DNA of 64,000 nucleotides from Branchipolynoe longqiensis (GCA_030323885.1 CM059190.1:86366762-86430761); one strand, 5' to 3'. Numbered from the stretch's first letter, positions 42,140 through 55,376 are shown. Notes: generated by a model from the sequence alone, not told the origin. Made by a program: numbers and translations.

Positions 42140-42435
42140 GTTGGTTGTTGTAGTTTTACGTCCTGGAAACATCTAAGGTCACATCAGGACAGGTACCGAC
42201 TTGTGATGACTTTATAGTGCTTCCCGACTGGGAAATCAGGCTGCCAGCACTATGACCCGATATCCCCCTCAGTCACATTATCCTGACACTGAGCTAACCA
42301 GTTCTTGCCATATCCTAATAATGCTGAGCGCCTGGCTAGGAAGTGACACGTATCAATATTTAAGTTATTGGGTTGACTTGACCAGGGTTCGAACCCAACG
42401 ATCTACCAAAACGGGAGACGGACCATCCGGTCCGG
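42140..42435 (-). mobile_element. SINE-A, well preserved
   Basis: Tail GTTTTACGTCCTGGAAACAT to head CCAAAACGGGAGACGGACCA and TCCGGTCC. B box GGGTTCGAACCC is intact. Confidence 0.85.
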
Positions 42436-43571
42436 TACCGAGTGTATATATAATTCCACCGTTGCCAAAGCCCAGACCTAAATGTAATAAGTTACAGTAG
42501 TTCAGTGTATATGGAACTGGCTCAGTACCAATGATCAGATCGATTCTATATTTAAGGGGCTATATTCATCTCAACAGCTTTTTACTCCAAATAGTCATGC
42601 TTGTGTCAATTGCATATGAAGTGTTCAGGTGCAAAACCTCGTAAATGCCAATACACAAAATTGAATTAAAATAAAAGATACTTACCTGAGGGTAATTTTA
42701 ATTTTCATGAATTCAGTTTTCTTGTGATAAAATGGTTATGGAGGAATGAACAAAGAAATATGCCTGTAAAAAAAGGGACTTTTTGAAGGTTTGAGTCCAA
42801 TGCTATCTCAATTTTTAGATTGGTGTTTACGGCGGTTTTGAGCCTGAACTCATATATAGTAAGAAACTGACAACAATAATTGGTTAATACATCCTGCTGA
42901 TTTATTATATTCTAGTTTGTGAACATTCCAGTGTGTACATGTATACATATTATATATTTATGTGTTATATAATATATATCCACATATTCATATAGACAAG
43001 GTCGGTGGCTGTAATGACATGGTGGCAGTGTTCTCACAGAGCCCAGGCTGTCCCGGACACAACCCTAGCACTTCTCTCAGGGTCTAAAAACCACCAGAGA
43101 AGCGAAACGCCCAGTCGAACCCACCATCACAAAATCCTGGAGCACTGGGGAAACATACAGCAAAACACTTCTGGAAAATAATAATAATTTTTTTTAACCA
43201 ACAACAAAAAACAAACAAAAAAACGAGAACGCTGTAAGGAAAACAATAGAATCATGTGTATGACAGCAATGTGTGTTGAATTATAGCAAATTCCTAATAT
43301 CATCATCATTGTTGTAGCTGGCATTGTGGTGGTGGTGGTGCCCGTTTTCTAACCGAGTTACGATTTTCAGATAAGAGTTTGAAGCGCAGCAAGAATGTTT
43401 CACACCAAGCGTTCATACAAAATGCACTGGTCACACATTTTACCATTTTACACTTGAACACGTGTCGATAAGAGACCAAAGTGCCAGCTCACGCTACCTA
43501 CGACCTTGGACGAAGGCAGACGAAGTACCAGCATGCTCGAGGGCACAAGAAGGCCAACATGTAGCTAGCTA
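42436..43571. other. No gene seen
   Basis: AT-rich with a short (TGG)n at 43328. Open frames are short and without domains. Confidence 0.4.
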
Positions 43572-43958
43572 CACCGGTGTCGTATTTTCAGCGCCCGGTC
43601 ATTGTCAGCGGCCTGTCGTGGCTTCTGCGCATGCGCGGATTTTTGCACGTTGCGGCGATCACTGCTATTTGTTTTGTTTACACTCGGCGATTCGACGCTG
43701 ATCTAGCTGCTACGTTAATATCGCTTGTAATTTAAGGTTAATTTAATTAAATTTCATTATTTGAGTATGTAATTCTGTTAAATATGATCGCATTCAATAG
43801 ATTTCGGCCTAATTGGTCCCTAACACTGCCGGGTACCGTGGCTGAGCTTGTAGACGGCGAGGGCATGGGTGTTTTGCATATGTCTTAAAATCCGCGCATG
43901 CGCAGAAGCCACGACAGGCTGCTGACAATGACCGGGCGCTGAAAATACGACACCGGCG
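43572..43958. mobile_element. MITE-K, about 70-base nearly perfect TIRs
   Basis: CACCGGTGTCGTATTTTCAG at the left and its mirror at the right. The arms continue through CGCCCGGTCATTGTCAGC to CTTCTGCGCATGCGCGGATT. The interior (about 43660-43850) is the sequence captured in the composite MITEs at 18324 and 51515. Confidence 0.85.
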
Positions 43959-44252
43959 TGCTGGTTATTCGCGTGCATTCCTCACATTACACATTTGTAC
44001 CGCTTATTGTTGAAGCTTAACGGGTAACACTAGCTTCAACAGACACTACCAAAATAAAAAGAAACAATTTTTTTTTAAACCCCCAAAACCCCCCAACCAG
44101 CAATCATTCCACTGCGAAGTGGGGAACTTACAAGTTTTAAACATTGGTTTGTAGGTATCAAACATCACCATACAACGCAGTAACTGTATAGGTGGGGACG
44201 TGAGGGTTTTCTTTCTCTTTGTGACAAAGAAAACCCCCTTCTCCCTCATCCG
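43959..44252. other. No gene seen
   Basis: Spacer with T- and C-rich runs. Confidence 0.4.
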
Positions 44253-44734
44253 CCGGTGATGCGGATTCCGAGGCACACCAGTTTGCCAGGGACACTTCCA
44301 TTGAAATGCATTGTTAACGGCCGTGAGCAAATCTTCATACGGAAGAAGTCAAATATCTCTCAAGTTACATCATCTAGAAATTAATCACTTGGTAGACATA
44401 TAGAAAACATCTTTACCATAAAGACTACATTAAATTGATAAGGTTAGGGTTCTTGATTTCTATTAATTTTGAATAAAACTAACGTTTTGCACTGCGCGTA
44501 CCGTCAAACTCAAGGCATTGTCAATGGTCGTGAGCCATGTTCATACATAAAATACAGAAGAAGTCAAATATCTCTCAAATTACACCATCTAGAACCAAAT
44601 CGTTTGGTATACATATAGAAAAGATCTTTACCAAAAACATTATATTAAATTTATAACCTTAGTGACAATGCTGTTCGATTTTGACGCATGTGCAGAAGCG
44701 ATGTGTACCTCGGAATCCGCAACACCGCCACCGG
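44253..44734. mobile_element. TIR element with two inner tandem units
   Basis: CCGGTGATGCGGATTCCGAG at the left mirrors GTTGCGGATTCCGAGGTACA from the right. Inside are two units of about 190 bases with GTGAGCAAATCTTCATACGG, AAATATCTCTCAA and CATATAGAAAA phrases. The same unit pair, without these ends, is at 47390-47820. Confidence 0.65.
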
Positions 44735-45086
44735 GTAAGTGCTTGAACTATGTAATGACATCATGACTGACTGATGACCACGTGACTGGTTTCCTACGTT
44801 GCATGTCATATGACGTCACCATTCCGACGCTTATGTTTTGTACAATGCACTATTTAGTCTACACAGGTATGTTACATAGGGCGCTGAGAATGGAACCAAT
44901 TTGGCTACGTTTATTTAAAGGGCATCACTACTTTGTCGACACATCGGTAACCCAGGGCTATTTACACACAGGGAAGCAATTAATACTGTAGCAGCTATCT
45001 TGCCTGATCTCACATGTATGCAGGGAGGATTGTCATCACTAGTGCCCGATATTTTTTCTTCAACTTCTTTTTAATAATTTATTTCC
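44735..45086. other. No gene seen
   Basis: A 69-codon open frame lies here but shows no domain. Confidence 0.35.
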
Positions 45087-45090
45087 TTAA

Positions 45091-45428
45091 AGTTATATGG
45101 TCCGGTGAGAGCATCAAATTTTCAAAACCAAAACAATTATCTAGATTTTATTCTACACATCTAACTTAGGTAACAGTGCAACATTTGTCACCACACAAAA
45201 GAGAATACCGAGGCAATTGAATAGAACCTGTTACTGCAGCGGCCTATGGTGTAAGAGTTTTGGCATGCTTGCCAAAATTAAATTAGCACGGTTGCACTTT
45301 AAATATCTCCCAAAGTTTTTTAGCCATTTAAAATAAAAGTTACTTCAAACTAAAGTAAGGTAGATTACAATGATGAACCTAATATCTCAAAAAGTGACAG
45401 AAACTCAAAACCATCGGATTATGCAACT
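45091..45428. mobile_element. TTAA-MITE, complete copy
   Basis: AGTTATATGGTCCGGTGAG at the left and CCATCGGATTATGCAACT at the right, with TTAA at 45087-45090 and 45429-45432. Confidence 0.85.
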
Positions 45429-45432
45429 TTAA

Positions 45433-46436
45433 AAGGTTATATGAGGGTACGCGATAAGTGTCAACCCCAGGCTTGTGATTAGGTGCAGGGAAAAAAACCT
45501 GAATTTTGTTTAGTTTTTCATGGGGACACACAGCATCCCACTGAATTGCGAGAGGGATGTAAATACTGTATTCCAGAGGTGTTTCAGCGGCCAGAAAAAA
45601 ATGGAATTAAAAAAACCATGTAATTCCGGTTTCGGCGGCCAGAAAAAAACCCGGAATTCCGGAGAAATCACATGCCTGCAACCCATTAAAAAAAAAAAAA
45701 ACTCCAAAACCCAACCAAATTAAATAAAAACTAACACTAACCCCCCCCCCCCCCCTACCTGCCCCCAACTAATATGCTATTTAATACCTGCAGACTAGAC
45801 AATGCTCCGTGTCAAGTTGGTAAATGGGCAATAAATCACCGTTACTTAGAATCGCTGCCTATAGATAATGAAGAATATATTAAAAACGTGTCATTTACAA
45901 GAACATGACCATCCACGTGCTCATATTCAATATTGGTTAAAGGCTGTGGGTGTGGGGCTACGAAGACATTGTAAGTATTCCAATGGAATAAATGTAGTAC
46001 ACCACCAAAGGGGACTTAGAATTTAAATGGCAGGACAGTTGCATGGGCTGTTGACACAGGTGGGCACACTACTCCCTACTTGACATCCTTTTCGAGTCAA
46101 CTCCCAAGTTATTCACGAATTAAAAAGTACATATAATTAAAGGGAATTTTCACAAATGGAATGAGAGAGAGAATATCTATTATTATCACAAAGTCGTTTT
46201 CATAGGAGGCGCAGCCAATAAATACTGAAACAATGCCATCAGTATTTGGGGATTTAATTACAAGGTGTATAATTAGTATGTTTAATTACTATCAATCACA
46301 TTAATTTGTTAGAATAAAGAGTCATGGTTAAAGCGCCCTGCACCAAACATGGTGAACATTCTCTTTAAATTAACACAAAATATTTAAAAAATGGTAGGCT
46401 AACTATCACAATCTAAACCCGTTGCTATAACCGCAC
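45433..46436. other. No gene seen
   Basis: Includes CAGCGGCCAGAAAAAAATGG and GCGGCCAGAAAAAAAC as a short repeat pair (about 45587 and 45637), an A13 run and a C18 run near 45741. Confidence 0.4.
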
Positions 46437-46510
46437 TGTTTGTTGTTTTACGTCCTAGCAACATCTAAGGTCATATTAGGACGGGGCACACTCAGTAGGC
46501 TTATAGTGGA
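46437..46510 (-). mobile_element. SINE-A, 3' end
   Basis: TTTTACGTCCTAGCAACATC and the next 50 bases. Confidence 0.7.
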
Positions 46511-46619
46511 TTATTACAGGCCCTACCATTGTTGTTAGTCTAGTTTGTTCAAATGACTGGCGATTTCAAATTTGAGAAAACAAAAAGGATGTATGTAGTG
46601 TCATGAGAAGGCAGCTTAA

Positions 46620-46972
46620 AGCGGCAGTCCGATGAAGCATCAACATTTCAAAACCAAAATTATGTAGATTTGATTCTACATATATAACTTAGGTATCGGT
46701 GCACTTATTTGTCGACACACATAAACATTTGTCGACACACATAAAGGAATACTGGGGCAATTGAATAGAACCTTTTACTGCAGAAGCCTATGGTATAAAG
46801 TTTTGGCGTGCTTGCCAAAATTAATTTGACATGTTTACACTTCAGATATCTCAAAAGATAGCTCTTTAAAATAAAACTTACTTCAAACTGGAAAGGGTAG
46901 ATTATAACAATCAGCTTGATATATTTATCTCAGAAAAGTGACAGAAACTCAACAGCATCGGACTATGCAGCT
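46620..46972. mobile_element. TTAA-MITE, complete copy
   Basis: AGCGGCAGTCCGATGAAGC at the left, CATCGGACTATGCAGCT at the right. TTAA flanks at 46616 and 46973. A short CATTTGTCGACACACATAAA duplication lies inside. Confidence 0.85.
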
Positions 46973-46976
46973 TTAA

Positions 46977-47389
46977 TCCCACCTAAATATAACCGGTATA
47001 AAGTAACCACAGCAATTGCCAGGAGGGCAATGTAGTAAGAGGTGGTGTCTCAGAAATGTTCAGGCACACACCTATTGACCAATTTCATATGACGTCAGTA
47101 CGTGTATTTAGGTCAGTGCGCGCGCTGCTTGGCTGCAGGACAACATCCGGTCACTGCAAACTCAATGGCTATGAGCTCAGAATATCCACTTTCACTATTA
47201 TCTCTGTTTTTAATACTTTCAGAGAAAATTGCCCTTAAGTTAAATTAAATACTTCAATCGCTGCTTTAATATATTTTTAATCGACTCAGTGAAAGCTTTT
47301 AAATTAATTTTGCTAAAATAAATGCTCTGCATAGACATAGCATTGCTGCAGCACAAATCAATGCAGTGTTTACCCTTCCCAGGCTAGTC
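46977..47389. other. No gene seen
   Basis: AT-rich spacer. Confidence 0.4.
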
Positions 47390-47820
47390 AGCAAACTCAG
47401 TGCATTGTCAATGGTCGTAAGCAATCTTCTTACAGAAAAAGTGAAATATCTCTAAAAACACACAACCTAGAAATAAACTGATTGGAATACACATAGAAAA
47501 CATGTTTACCAAAAATATTATATTAAATTGATATGGTTAGGGTTCTGGATTTCTATTAATTTTGAATAAAACTGACATTTTACACTGCGCGTACGGCAAA
47601 CTCAATCTGTCAATGCATTGTCTATGGCCGTGAGCAATCTTCATGCAGCAAAAGTTAAATATCTCTAAAACCACACAACCTAGAAACAAACCGACTGGAA
47701 TACACATACAAAACATGTTTAACAACAAGATTATATTAAATTTATACGGTTAGGGTTCTGGATTTCTATTAATTTTGACTAAAACTGACGTTTTGCACTG
47801 CGCGTACCGGCAAACCCCGT
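47390..47820. repeat. Tandem pair of about 200-base units
   Basis: Each unit has CATTGTCWATGGYCGTRAGC, AAATATCTCTAAAA, CATGTTTAMCA and GGTTAGGGTTCTGGATTTC, ending TTTTRCACTGCGCGTACSG. Same unit as in 44253-44734. Confidence 0.8.
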
Positions 47821-48354
47821 GGCAGTGTGCCTTCGTTCTGCAGCCGAGCTCCGCATGCATACACAATGTTTGTAAACATTGAAATAGGTCTATTGTATAT
47901 ATGTATCTATGTGTAGCGTGGAAAGAGGTGGTCTCAAATATGTGTACACATATGTATACATACAATAGGTGTGTACATTTCTGAGACACCACCTCGTACC
48001 ACGCTGAACGGTTGGCAATAAAACCAGCTAACTTGAGGTCTAAACACGACCACCAGCACATGGTATAACATCAGGAAGGTCTGAAAAGTATACACAAACT
48101 GTAGTCCCTAATATACACGTCTTCGTTAAGTTTGAGATTCCACATATTTAGCACAGGGGAGGGGGGGGGGGGGGTAACAAATCAATGGTCACAATCACGA
48201 CTTACTTTGGGGATATTTATCGGACCATACGATGTGACTCGCCCAACTGAATAACTGGGAGGAGAATGGTAGATTTTTTTATTATTAAAAAATTAAAAAT
48301 AGAAAAAAACTAAAACCTATGCATGCCTCAGCCACAACCTTGGGAGATTGTTTT
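47821..48354. other. No gene seen
   Basis: Contains the short inverted phrase GAGGTGGTCTCAAATATGTG / CATTTCTGAGACACCACCTC (about 47925-47995) and a G16 run near 48160. Confidence 0.4.
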
Positions 48355-48675
48355 GTTTGTTGGTTTACGTCCTAGCAACATCTAAGGTCATATCAGGACG
48401 GGTACCGACTTGTGACAGTGCGCACTCATTGCGACTTTATAGTGCTGTCCCACTGGGGAATCAGGCTGCCGGCACCATGACCTGATATCCCACTCAGTCA
48501 CATTATCCGGACACTGAGCCAACCAGTGCTTGCCCTCTCCTATTAATGCAGAACGCCTGGCTAGGAAGCGACAAGTATAAATTTTCAAGTCATTGGTTTG
48601 ACTCGACCAGGGTTCGAACCCAGGACCTACCAGCACGGGGGACGGATGCTCTAACTCAATCGGCCATCCCGCCTA
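48355..48675 (-). mobile_element. SINE-A, full-length
   Basis: Tail TTTACGTCCTAGCAACATCT to head GCTCTAACTCAATCGGCCAT and CCCGCC. B box GGGTTCGAACCCAGG. Confidence 0.9.
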
Positions 48676-48837
48676 GTTTGGGAGATTGTTCTCTGTGTGG
48701 ATTTGCTACAGACAAGATATTCTCCTTCTGGTTTGGTTATCACTTTAAGGGCTGGACGGGAGAGCCCAGTTATGCATCATCTGGTGTTGGATGTGGTGAA
48801 CCAAGTCAAGGCCGTGCATAAATTGCTTCTTGTCGCC

Positions 48838-49085
48838 ATCTAGTCTCCACGTGGCATTACTAGAAGAGGGCAAGGAGTGACTGGTTCAGTGCCAGAATTT
48901 TGTGACTGACTAGGGTATTGCATCATGGTGTCAAATGGAACGGGATCTCAGTGAGGCAGCACTATACATAATTTTGTGTTTTTGTTTGTTTTACGTCCCA
49001 GCAACATCTAAGGTCATATCAGGACAGGTACCGACTTGTGAGGGTGCGCACTCATGGCGACTTAAATAAAGCCACCAGGAGTACA
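48838..49085. mobile_element. Two SINE-A fragments facing each other
   Basis: 48838-48965 is a diverged body in plus orientation ending GAGGCAGCACTATA. 48975-49085 is a 3' part in minus orientation starting TTTTACGTCCCAGCAACATC. Confidence 0.65.
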
Positions 49086-49089
49086 CATT

Positions 49090-49889
49090 GTCAGAAAGTC
49101 GATATCGTCTTCCTGATAATGATATCAGATGTTGTTAGGATGTAAAACCCCCAACCAATCTCAACCATCTTCAATAGATTCCCTGGTAAATTTTCGCAAC
49201 CAAATTCTTGTTTAAAATGGGGTGAGGGGGAAGTTTATATCGATCCAAGTGTGATGCATAATGGATGTTAAGATAAAACTCTTGGAGCTGTTTTGACTAT
49301 AAATGCTTCAAAAACTAAACGACAAATTCGCAAAAGAGAACATTGGTAACCATGACATTTGCACGTGCTAAAATGAATATACTACAAATCAGATCATAGA
49401 ATCTATTGAGGATATATTACATATAAACAGACGGAACTATACAAATTTTGTCCCCTTTTCCTAACGAATCAAGGATCGTTTTTTGTTTTTTTTACAGAAA
49501 CAAAATTCCGCTCGTTATTACACATACACACAAAATGAGTATATAAGCAAATTTGAATGTAGGGTGATTATTTTCGTAGCATCAGGTCCACAATGCAATA
49601 TCAGTGGCTGCCTGACAACCAAACAAGCAGCTCGGTGCATAACCTAATAATGGCGACAAAAATTGAGCAACCATCAAAGATCAGTTCAATATTATCTCTC
49701 TCCCCATTCGTGAAATACCCCCAACTGGACTCATTCTCCTTGTATTCTAAAGCAGTACACACACCTGGTGAGAATGGCAGTAACCTAAGTAGCCTCCAAA
49801 TTTTGCACTCCCCCTTATATGGATCTATGTGTAAGCGCTTCTTGGCAGTAGCTATGGCTACACGTTCCGAGACCGGTAGGGTCAGCCAT
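49090..49889. other. No gene seen
   Basis: AT-rich spacer. Confidence 0.4.
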
Positions 49890-50311
49890 AGATAAAAGAT
49901 TCACCCTGTACTGCAGTACCCTGAGTAGGGGTGAAGAATAACCCTATATAAAAGCGGGCGAAAATTATCTACATGCTGGGTAAATGAAGAGGATATAATT
50001 TTGTGTATTTAAGAAGCAACATTTATTCATCACATATATCTTAATATCTACCTGCTACTTTTGATTTGTAAAATATAATAAAACATATAGTTTAATAGAC
50101 TTTAAAAGTAAAATCGACCACATTTTGTGGTCGCCATATTGTCTTTTTTACATTCTCTCCCATTTCACCAACTCTGTGCCAATATAACATAGCCTTTGTA
50201 TACTGGAACCAGGAATTCCACTTCCTGTTCCATACTAAAGCAATTTCCGCTCGTATTTAGACTACGTTGTCATTCACCCCTACTGCAAGTATGCGGTGAA
50301 TCATTTATCTA
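49890..50311. mobile_element. MITE-D, uninterrupted copy
   Basis: GATAAAAGATTCACCCTGTA at the left, GCGGTGAATCATTTATCTA at the right. The body has TTTACATTCTCTCCCATTTC and TATTTAGACTACGTTGTC, the site that is occupied in the copy at 51148. Confidence 0.8.
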
Positions 50312-50616
50312 GGACAGCCGTGGCACTGGGCTCCTCTACCGTGATGCTAGACCCTAAGACACCGTTATTTAACACTGGCCATGTGTGACAGCAAACTGTC
50401 AATAAAGTCATTAAGTGAGAGAAAAAAACCCACGTTCATTTATATTTTTTAAATATATTTTGTATACCTATCATACGAACCCCCACCCACCCACAAAAGC
50501 ATGCGTAACAATGCATAATGCTTCTGATCCTTCTCTCTAATACACACCGATAGCAAATGTTCCTTTAAAGTCGCCGGGTATACCTCACCCAGATACAAAT
50601 GAATCCAGCATCAAAA
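50312..50616. other. No gene seen
   Basis: Spacer between MITEs. Confidence 0.4.
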
Positions 50617-51067
50617 GCTCTCCAAACATACCTTTGCTTAGTTTTTTCAGTTCATGCAACTGAACATGTGGGATGAGAGTATTGAGGTCTGTGATGTATG
50701 AATGACATCACAGGTGGGATTCCCTCATCACATGACCTAGAGGGGTGCCCCACACACAGGGGAAGCCATGCAACCACCAAGATGGCAACCACAGAAAGCT
50801 CTCAATTCAACTTTTAAAGTATTTTAATCTCCATGATTTAATCAATTATTCACACAAAAAGTAGCTGGTTATGAGAAATAAACATTTGAACTTTATATTT
50901 AGCATTTTAGATTGCAAATTCTAACATTTTCCCCTACATGGTTGTCTAAAAGCCTTGTCAGTGCTGCTGGACTATCTCCAACACAACAGGAGCAACCAAT
51001 TTCAGCACTCTCCCCCCACGTATACAGTTACATAAGCTGAAAACCCGAAAAGGTATGTTTGGAGAGC
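50617..51067. mobile_element. MITE-E, about 45-base TIRs
   Basis: GCTCTCCAAACATACCTTTG at the left pairs with CCGAAAAGGTATGTTTGGAG at the right. The interior (50772-50856) is similar to 9775-9850. Confidence 0.75.
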
Positions 51068-51147
51068 ATTTGTCGGAGTATGATACCAGTCTAAGCAGCC
51101 TATACCTGGTCCGTTTAAAGCACGTCACTAGCTAACGTGTAAGAGGG

Positions 51148-52133
51148 TAGATAAAAGATTCACCCGATACTTGTAGTACACGGGTGAAGACCAGCCTTAT
51201 ATAAAAAAGGTCGAAAAATCGGGCTAATGAAATGAGTCTTTATGAGAGCCTAATTTCACAATCTAAGAAGCAACATTTATTCTTTGAATGTCTTCATATT
51301 TACCCGCTACATTTGAGTTAGAAAATATAATAAAACATATACTTTAATGCAATTTAAAAGTGAAATCGACGGCGTTCTCTGGCCGCCATCTTGCCTTTTT
51401 GCATTCTCTCCCATTTCACCAACTCTGTGCTGATATAAGTAACCATTTGACACTGGTGCCAGACATTCTACTTTTTGTTCCATACTAAAGCTATTTTCGC
51501 CCGTATTTAGACTATAGCTGCGTTTACACGGGCGAGTTGAAACGTCCTAGGTAGAACCAGTTGCCTAGATCGGTTTAAATGTGTCCGCGTAAACGCGCCA
51601 CTGCGGCGTTTTAGGGCTGAAACGTTCCGCGTATACCACCTCTGGAGGTGGTTTACAGGAAACGTTTCAGCTGGTTCCCGGGCGGTGATAGTGTACAATA
51701 GCAGTGCTCGCCGGATACAGGCTCAGGTGTAACTATTCACTGGTGCCCAGCAGGGTTAGGGACCGATTAGGCCGAAATCTATTGAATGCGATCATATTTA
51801 ACAGAATCACATACTCTAATAATTAAATTTAATTAAATTAACCCTAAATTCCAAGCGATATTAACGTAGCAGCTAGATCGGTGTCAAATCACCGAGTGTA
51901 AACAAAACAAATAGCAGTCCTCGCCACAACATACGTAAATCCACGCATGCGCAGAAGCCACGGTAGGGCGCTGAAACTGACCGGGCGCCACACCTTGTAA
52001 ACGTGCCACTAAAACGCCTCAGGTAAAATGCTTTGCCTAGATCGTTTTACTTTTTGCCTGTGTAAACGCAGCTTATGTTGTCGTTCACCCCTGTAGTAGC
52101 TGTACTGGAAGTACGGGGTGAATCTTTTATCTA
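51148..52133. mobile_element. MITE-D copy interrupted by a composite MITE
   Basis: Ends TAGATAAAAGATTCACCCG and GGTGAATCTTTTATCTA. The body matches 49890-50311, but is split after TATTTAGACTA at 51514 and resumes with TGTTGTCGTTCACCC at 52076. Confidence 0.85.
51515..52075. mobile_element. Composite MITE (AGCTGCGTTTACAC ends), nested
   Basis: TAGCTGCGTTTACACGGGCG at the left and GTGTAAACGCAGCTTA at the right. The interior carries the MITE-K sequence as in 18324-18890. Confidence 0.85.
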
Positions 52134-54383
52134 GTAAGAGGGTCCCTGTGGGGTTTTACACTTTGACATTACGATCACAAAACCGAGTCACTATTACAAA
52201 ATAAACAGAATACACCACTGCCGGAATTCCTACACGACAGTAAATTTAACAGAACCTTTTGTATATCACAGAAGTGTCAACTATGGTTTCACTAACGCAG
52301 CGGATGTGATTGCTGCTATCAAGAGAGTGCGTGTGGGTATAATGAGGTGAGGGCCCCAGGTTGACTTCCGGGTAAAGGACACCGCACACCCGGTACCAGG
52401 TCGCATGCGCAACAAAACATATTTTCGTGAACTGACAAATCATTATATTCATATTAGTATTTTTATTGCTTCATATTAAGTTGGTGCCTAATTTCTTTTC
52501 GTGATTCCTTTCGATGAAATTATTATTCTAAAATAATGTCTTCGGGCTAAGAGGGCAGTGCGGTGGGTGCTAAGGCTGGGGTCAAAGTGACAACAATAAA
52601 AAATCCCTGAAAAACTAGAGGGTCTGGGGGGCATGCCCCTCCAATTTCTTTTTTAAACCTATGATTAAAATGGTGCAATCTGGCACCTACTTGAACATAT
52701 TTTGGCTTTGAAATTCGAACTGTTTTAAGACTTACAAATAATTTAAGTATTTTTGTTTGTTTAGCAGACATGATCATTTGCTGATTTGGAAATTCAGTTT
52801 TCGGTGAAATCAGCGATTTCGCTAAGGAATAGGGTCTCTGCTGTATTGCCACATAAGGTTCACTAGTATCTGGGTATGGCCATATGGCTGAGAGCTTCAA
52901 ACAGACCTGCAAGTTAACTGCGTTATTTACTAACATCGTATTGACCAAACACACACCTGCGGGACGCCAGCGTCGATTGCATACATATAGCCTCTCTTTC
53001 GAATGCAATGAAGGTCAGTGCCGAGAGATATTGCACTAAATGCCTATTGATTCACTGGAGGTGCAGACACTCACCAGCATAGCTGTAATTACTGGCAATA
53101 TTTTCCCCACACAGTGCTGCGAGATCTGCGATTGCTCTAACTGTCCACTAAACCACTGGTGCAGAAATCAAGCCTAATTTTCACCATCCATGTGAAGAAA
53201 CTTTGTCTGTGTCTTTGTTAGGAAATAGCAGAAAAATTATTGGAATAAAATTATCACTATCTGACCTATTTTTGCATCCAGACACATAACATTAAACCAA
53301 CGGTATTGCTAGATCTGTGCTAGGATCAGTTGTGCAACTAACCGTTATGAACTAAGATGGCGTGAGTGTGGGATCAGTCAATTGTACCTTCATGCTAATC
53401 ATTTTAAAGCAGACATACATACATTCTCAGAAGACCCTCTATGAAAAACCCAAAAACAATTAAAATTAAAAAAGGAGCAGGGTTCTATAAATTTGTAATG
53501 ATATCTCGTTTTGGGATTGTCATCCCTGGAGAACACCGTGAAACTGTGATGATACCCGGTTTGTATCCATAAGGTGTCCACACTAGTGTGATGTCAGAGG
53601 TCACCACACCGGAATCAATATGCAGTCATTGCCGTCTAACTAGTCATTATCTCATAGCATCGCGTATTAGGGGAAAGAGAGGGAGGTCCCCCCGAACAAA
53701 CAACGCTATCATCTGTGTTCAATAACAAACTAAACTAATCGCTGCTAATCGACACATTCCTCAGTATTATCCACGTGTATTGGGTACTGAAGCTAGGGTT
53801 GACATAAAACACGGAACTAACACCAGTTATTGAAAAAATGGAGATAGGAGAGAGAGTTCTAGTCTTTCTATTTTAACACACCACAGTATGCATCATATTA
53901 TCATCATTATCATCACCATCATCGCCCGTGTTGTCGACAGAAGGGAATCGTGGCCTAGTGAGGAACGCCTATCTACCAGCTATACACGCTACTAGAAGAA
54001 GCTAGCTTTCAGCCTGACTTGGTCATTACTAGGGAACACCACCTCCCCCCGTTCCCATGCAGTCTGTAATGTTAACGGTGGCTGTGTGGGCATGTGAAGC
54101 CGCCTCCTTTAGGGCGTTTATCCATAGACTGTTCCCTTGTGGCGTGTTCCCTTGTGGCGTGTTCCCTTGTGACCTTCAGACATGCTACACAGACAATGAA
54201 CCTATGTTTTGCTTAGTGGTCATTCCGATAGGTTGGACCCAGGGACTGTATGGCCTTGTGCAGGGATCATAGAGAATGAATATATGTTCATTGTCGTGTG
54301 AGCAGTGCCACCTGTATGCAGTCAGACTTATCAGCGTGAGCGGTGCAGTGTGACGGGGCATTAAATGTGGTTGTGGCGTGCAG
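52134..54383. other. No recognised gene
   Basis: A 153-codon minus frame (52547-53008) contains RFKKEIGGACPPDPLVFQG. I could not assign it to a family, so it is not called as a gene. Three copies of TGTTCCCTTGTGGCG stand in tandem at 54131-54175. Confidence 0.35.
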
Positions 54384-54447
54384 CCCCCCCCCCCCCATCC
54401 CCCCCCCCCCCCCCCCCCCCCCCCTTCCCCCCCCCCCCCCCCCCCCA
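54384..54447. repeat. Poly-C tract
   Basis: Almost pure C for about 64 bases. Confidence 0.95.
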
Positions 54448-54880
54448 AGGAGAACTCAACCATGTCAGACTTGGATCAAATGCGTAACAACAACCGAATA
54501 AAAACCCTTCGGATTCTATTGATATTAATTACAAAACCTGAGTTTAGAATAGAAATGTCATAACATCTCGGTCAGTTTACAAAAATGAAAAAAAGTGCGG
54601 TTTGGGGATGGTTGCTTGCGGTTTGGGGGGGAAAGCGTACATAGATTACTGCGCTTTTGCTTGTTACTTTATCTTAGCATGATGCGGTGACGGTGAAGAT
54701 GCCTGCTGCCTGCTGCGAGTTACATGCTGAACCAGCTGTGTTACTGCTTCCTTCCCGTTGTGGGCGTCCGTTCGGTGCCTTACGTCAAGTGTTCCACACG
54801 CCATGTCACCCTCCTCCTTGTAGCTTCCTCTTTTAGCTGCTTGCAAACCCTGTCTTGTCCTCAGTGTAACATCCGCTACT

Positions 54881-55024
<144 letters not shown>

Positions 55025-55159
55025 ATGTACGCGCAGCTCTTAGCTAGGTATCTATGATCCGTCGGTACTACTATTTTCGCCGGTACTATATCGCCCTGAC
55101 AGCTTCCACCAGGACTTCTTCACCTTTGTACACACATTGCTTTACACCTAGCATGCCCT

Positions 55160-55330
55160 GGTGGTGGGGAGTGTAGGGGAAGGGATAGGGGAAGGGATAG
55201 GGGAAGGGATAGGGGTAGGGGTAGGAGTTGGGGAGGGGAATAAAGAGGAGGATGGGGGAGGGGTGAAGAAGAGATGGGGAAGGGAGTATGAGATACGGGG
55301 GATACAGGAGGGGGGGGGGAGGGGTTAGGG
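55160..55330. repeat. GGGGAAGGGATA-type purine-rich repeat
   Basis: Three or more 12-base units at 55177-55215, then irregular GGGA/GGGT. Confidence 0.7.
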
Positions 55331-55376
55331 TTAACTCCCTGCCTCACCAGTTGGTGCACGCTAAGCTAAGCCGATA

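Noticed and set aside
52547..53008. 153-codon minus-strand gene
   Set aside because: No domain, no splice signals that fit, and a low-complexity repeat-like C-terminal part; left unassigned.
54185..54563. Polyglycine / polyproline frames
   Set aside because: Translations of the poly-C tract.
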